A stretch of DNA of 7,724 nucleotides from Methyloglobulus sp. (GTDB lineage: Bacteria > Pseudomonadota > Gammaproteobacteria > Methylococcales > Methylomonadaceae), in contig JABFSV010000007.1 in NCBI GenBank assembly GCA_013140405.1, forward strand, positions 1 through 7,724. The letters run 5' to 3'. Below the pieces are notes generated by a model, which was not told the origin of the DNA, ran no database searches, and saw nothing but the letters and a program-made list of their open reading frames with translations. The translations under genes were made by a program, and so were the position numbers. Of this stretch, positions 6,139-7,724 are shown in pieces (position 1 is the first letter of the stretch; every line of letters starts with the position of its first letter).

Positions 6139-6220
6139 GTAGCCCGTATGAAGGTGAGCGTAAGACGAGAACAAGGAAATATGGTCAATCACGGATTTCA
6201 CTTCGTTTCATCCAGGCTGC
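6139..6220. repeat. REP-like palindromic element downstream of sodB
   Basis: GTAGCCCGTATGAA (6139-6152) is matched, with three differences, by the reverse complement of TTCATCCAGGCTGC (6207-6220). The interior includes GGTGAGCGTAAG and CACGGATTTCACTTCG. This is the layout of the very common bacterial repeat that begins GTAGCCCGGATG and closes with CATCCGGGCTAC, here decayed. It does not encode anything convincing. Confidence 0.65.
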
Positions 6221-6290
6221 ATCGCTTACGGTGGATATATTACATAAAGGCTTATTTTGTTGGAGTTTGTTTCTCACCGCCAACGGTGGT

Positions 6291-6329
6291 ATAAAAATGC
6301 ATTAACCGCCCCTTCGGGGCGGTTAATGC
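6291..6329 (-). terminator. Rho-independent terminator of the PEP-CTERM protein gene
   Basis: GCATTAACCGCCCC (6299-6312) pairs perfectly over 14 bases with GGGGCGGTTAATGC (6316-6329) around a TTC loop. On the minus strand the stem is followed by ATTTTTAT, giving the U-tract for transcripts coming from the gene at 6344-6931, whose stop codon is 15 bases away. On the plus strand there is no T-run, so it would act poorly for sodB. Confidence 0.9.
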
Positions 6330-6343
6330 GTTAAAGGCTAAGG

Positions 6344-6931
6344 CTATGAGTTAGCCACTGCAGCTTGCTTACGCTTGCCTATGCCAACCAAGCCAGTCAA
6401 AGCAGAGCCGAATAACCAGACGGCGGCTGGGATTGGGGTTTGGGTGACAGGATTTCCTACTACTATGTTGTCGTATGCCACATAACCGGATCCAGTGTTA
6501 GCAGAAACATTAACAGATAATAAATTAGTCCAATTAAAGATATAGTTCTGGTAGGCATTGGTGACGCTTAATATTTGGGTTAACACGTTACCATTGGCTT
6601 GAAAACCAGTCAAAGTTACACTACCCCCACTTGTATACCAAGTAGCGCCAGCATCTAATGAATTTAAACTAAAAGCATTATTGTTTGTTTGTGCAAATGA
6701 AAAACCACCAAACCCGACATTCAATGCATTTGAGCCATTGTTAGCGCCAGGACTGTCTGTTCTCACATCCCAATAGCCACTTGGTTTTGAAAAGCTAAAA
6801 CCACCGCTTACCAAACTGGTGCTATACCAATTGCCTGTATTTGCGGGCACATCTGAAAAATCAAGGGTACTCGCGTTAGAATCCACAGCAAAAGCAAATA
6901 ACAAAGCAGATGCAGCAACTAATTTTTTCAT
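6344..6931 (-). CDS. PEP-CTERM (VPLPA-type) sorting domain-containing secreted protein
   Basis: The 195-residue protein has a Sec signal peptide (residues 1-20, cleavage after SNA). A Ser/Asn/Gly-rich beta body follows, with WDVRTDSPGANNGSNALNVG near 54-73 and a YVAYDNIVVG segment near 150-159. The end is a typical exosortase sorting tail: IPAAVWLF (167-174), a hydrophobic helix, then the basic GKRKQ. Proteins of this kind are exported, cleaved at the P-[E/A] motif by an exosortase (EpsH/XrtA family) and delivered to the surface or extracellular matrix. Biofilm or polysaccharide association is known for the class and only inferred here. The body domain is not recognised. Codons and size look normal. 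The ATG at 6931 is supported by the signal peptide and a weak GGAA site. A sigma-54-like promoter lies about 60 bases upstream, and a strong terminator follows the gene, so it is probably monocistronic. Confidence 0.9.
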   Translation of the reverse strand: MKKLVAASALLFAFAVDSNASTLDFSDVPANTGNWYSTSLVSGGFSFSKPSGYWDVRTDSPGANNGSNALNVGFGGFSFAQTNNNAFSLNSLDAGATWYTSGGSVTLTGFQANGNVLTQILSVTNAYQNYIFNWTNLLSVNVSANTGSGYVAYDNIVVGNPVTQTPIPAAVWLFGSALTGLVGIGKRKQAAVANS

Positions 6932-7276
6932 AAGATATTTTCCAAGTTATATTAAGTTTGAATTGAATTTGAAGGGTTACGTCCTAACATAAAGCGCGAA
7001 CTGTGCCAACTTTGGGGTGGCTGAGCGTATTGGAAGAAACCTATAGCGGATTGTGTGACCGGGTTAACGTTTTTCTAAACTATTGGCTTGATTTTGGTTT
7101 GGCAGCTTGTATTTTGAGGGGAGAATCGGCAGTTTTGAATCTCACCCTGGATGGGAAAAGTCCTGAATGACACAAAAAGCGGTCAAGTTGTGACGAAAAT
7201 CGTCAGCTATCCAATTTATCGATACGACAGTTTTATCATTTCCACGCTGGTGTGTGAAAATGATAATCCACAATCA
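6932..7276. other. Intergenic region without a convincing gene
   Basis: Apart from the sigma-54-like site at 6993-7009, no gene, hairpin or repeat is clear in this stretch. A 75-codon plus-strand frame (7151-7378) has no family resemblance and runs into the repeat at 7277-7388, so it is not called. The upstream activator site expected for a sigma-54 promoter would lie between about 7060 and 7150, but no clear dyad was seen there. Confidence 0.6.
6993..7009 (-). promoter_or_regulatory. Candidate sigma-54 (RpoN) promoter for the PEP-CTERM gene
   Basis: On the minus strand TTGGCACAGTTCGCGCT matches the -24/-12 consensus YTGGCACGRNNNTTGCW. The -24 half TTGGCAC is perfect, the GG and GC dinucleotides are exactly ten bases apart, and only three specified positions differ. 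The expected start site, near 6982, would leave a 5' leader of about 50 bases before the ATG at 6931. PEP-CTERM genes are known in several bacteria to be controlled by the PrsK/PrsR system with RpoN, which makes the site biologically sensible. Confidence 0.6.
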
Positions 7277-7388
7277 ATTCTCTTAAGGAGGCTGAGTAAG
7301 TTGAGTTCATTCATGTCTCGACAGACAGCGAAGGTAACCAATTGGTTACCATTCGTTTTGGGCTTGCCAAAGGACTAAATAAGAGAAT
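7277..7388. repeat. Diverged MITE-like element with an 18-bp perfect central palindrome (copy 3)
   Basis: ATTCTCTTA (7277-7285) and TAAGAGAAT (7380-7388) form 9-bp terminal inverted repeats. The interior begins TTGAGTTCATTCATGTCTCGAC and ends GCTTGCCAAAGGAC, both clearly related to copy 1 at 1151-1172 and 1289-1302. The centre is different: GGTAACCAATTGGTTACC (7333-7350) is its own reverse complement, and CGAA/TTCG extends the stem with one bulged base. Confidence 0.7.
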
Positions 7389-7398
7389 CTTTAAGCAA

Positions 7399-7433
7399 GT
7401 AGCCTCGATTCCCGCTGCGTTCATCGAGGCTAC
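7399..7433. repeat. Palindromic REP hairpin (GTAGCCTCGAT family)
   Basis: GTAGCCTCGAT (7399-7409) and ATCGAGGCTAC (7423-7433) form a perfect 11-bp stem with a 13-base loop. It is an intact relative of the degenerate element at 1063-1117 and, like it, lies within about 20 bases of a MITE-like element. No T-run follows on either side. Confidence 0.85.
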
Positions 7434-7482
7434 TCGCTAGGAACAATTCTTAAGTTGGATATATTGTATGACGAATTATTGT

Positions 7483-7560
7483 GTAGGTTGGGGTGAGGTA
7501 CGAACCCCAACGTTAAAGGCTTGGTTTGTGTTGGGCATCATTGCATTCAGCCCAACCTAC
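7483..7560. repeat. Multi-stem palindromic repeat (GTAGGTTGGG family)
   Basis: The ends GTAGGTTGGG (7483-7492) and CCCAACCTAC (7551-7560) are perfect reverse complements. Inside, GTTGGGGT (7487-7494) can instead pair with ACCCCAAC (7504-7511), and GTTGGGC (7530-7536) with GCCCAAC (7550-7556). The element can therefore fold either as one long stem or as two separate hairpins. It resembles an intergenic repeat common in many bacterial genomes. Confidence 0.8.
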
Positions 7561-7600
7561 GGCCCTATCGCTCTTTATGGCCTTTATTTTTGTATTGGTT

Positions 7601-7724
7601 GAGATCTTTGCACGAACCCAAGCCTCAAAACGGCTAAAATAAGCCCTTATAAAAACTACATTAATAGCTTATGTCCTGGAAGAACCTAGCCCAAACGAGT
7701 TTAAGTGATGCCCTTGTCAAACAC
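7601..7724 (+). mobile_element. Left end of a probable IS5-type insertion sequence (cut by window edge)
   Basis: GAGATCTTTGCACGA (7601-7615) resembles the terminal inverted repeats of IS5-family elements and lies 70 bases before a transposase-like start codon. The right end and the target duplication are outside the window, so the boundary is inferred from recalled similarity. The element lies about 40 bases beyond the palindromic repeat ending at 7560. Confidence 0.6.
7671..7724 (+). CDS. IS5-type transposase, N-terminal fragment (18 codons, truncated by window edge)
   Basis: From the ATG at 7671 the frame reads MSWKNLAQTSLSDALVKH to the last base. MSWKNL-Q-SL-DAL is, from memory, the characteristic start of a group of IS5-family DDE transposases found in methanotrophs and related proteobacteria. 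The catalytic domain lies outside the window, so intactness cannot be judged. No strong Shine-Dalgarno precedes the ATG. Confidence 0.6.
   Translation, partial: MSWKNLAQTSLSDALVKH

Noticed and set aside
6099..6305. Plus-strand 68-codon frame after sodB
   Set aside because: It overlaps the end of sodB out of frame and then reads through a REP-like element and into the terminator.
7151..7378. Plus-strand 75-codon open frame
   Set aside because: It has no recognisable family or signal, no good ribosome binding site, and its second half translates the palindromic repeat at 7277-7388.

Overview
The window looks like chromosomal sequence of a gammaproteobacterium. The genes do not settle the genus. 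A SodB very close to the E. coli protein, a Dcd of the 188-residue type, a DUF3014 membrane protein, a PEP-CTERM protein and the density of palindromic intergenic repeats together suggest Methylococcales (a methanotroph such as Methylobacter or Methylomonas). That assignment is inference.

Layout. The left edge is a perfect GCTCAAG heptamer array (about 13 copies, cut by the window edge). It lies just upstream of a plus-strand gene for an inner-membrane-anchored DUF3014 protein (167-1045). A degenerate palindromic repeat and a MITE-like element with 17-bp terminal inverted repeats follow (1134-1317). Two minus-strand genes come next: a BNR/Asp-box sialidase-like lipoprotein (1317-2582) and, upstream of it, an outer-membrane beta-barrel of the phenol MetA-like 'transporter' family (2845-3918). 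A second, inverted copy of the MITE core separates them, so the sialidase-like gene is bracketed by inverted repeats.

A second minus-strand pair, dcd (dCTP deaminase, 4708-5274) and a CPBP intramembrane protease gene (4108-4707), is packed with no gap and is probably one transcript. The 268-bp gap after it (5275-5542) is shared with the divergent plus-strand gene sodB (5543-6124), an iron superoxide dismutase with all its metal ligands. A REP-like element and a strong terminator follow. The terminator belongs to the convergent PEP-CTERM protein gene (6344-6931, minus), which is preceded by a good candidate sigma-54 promoter. The last 700 bases carry no convincing host gene. They hold a diverged MITE relative with an 18-bp perfect palindrome, two further palindromic repeats and, at the very edge, what appears to be the left end and first 18 codons of an IS5-type transposase.

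No large novel system is visible. The most useful observations are the sigma-54 site in front of the PEP-CTERM gene, the heptamer array at a promoter, the repeat-bracketed lipoprotein gene with its uncertain start, and the several families of structured repeats filling nearly every intergenic gap.
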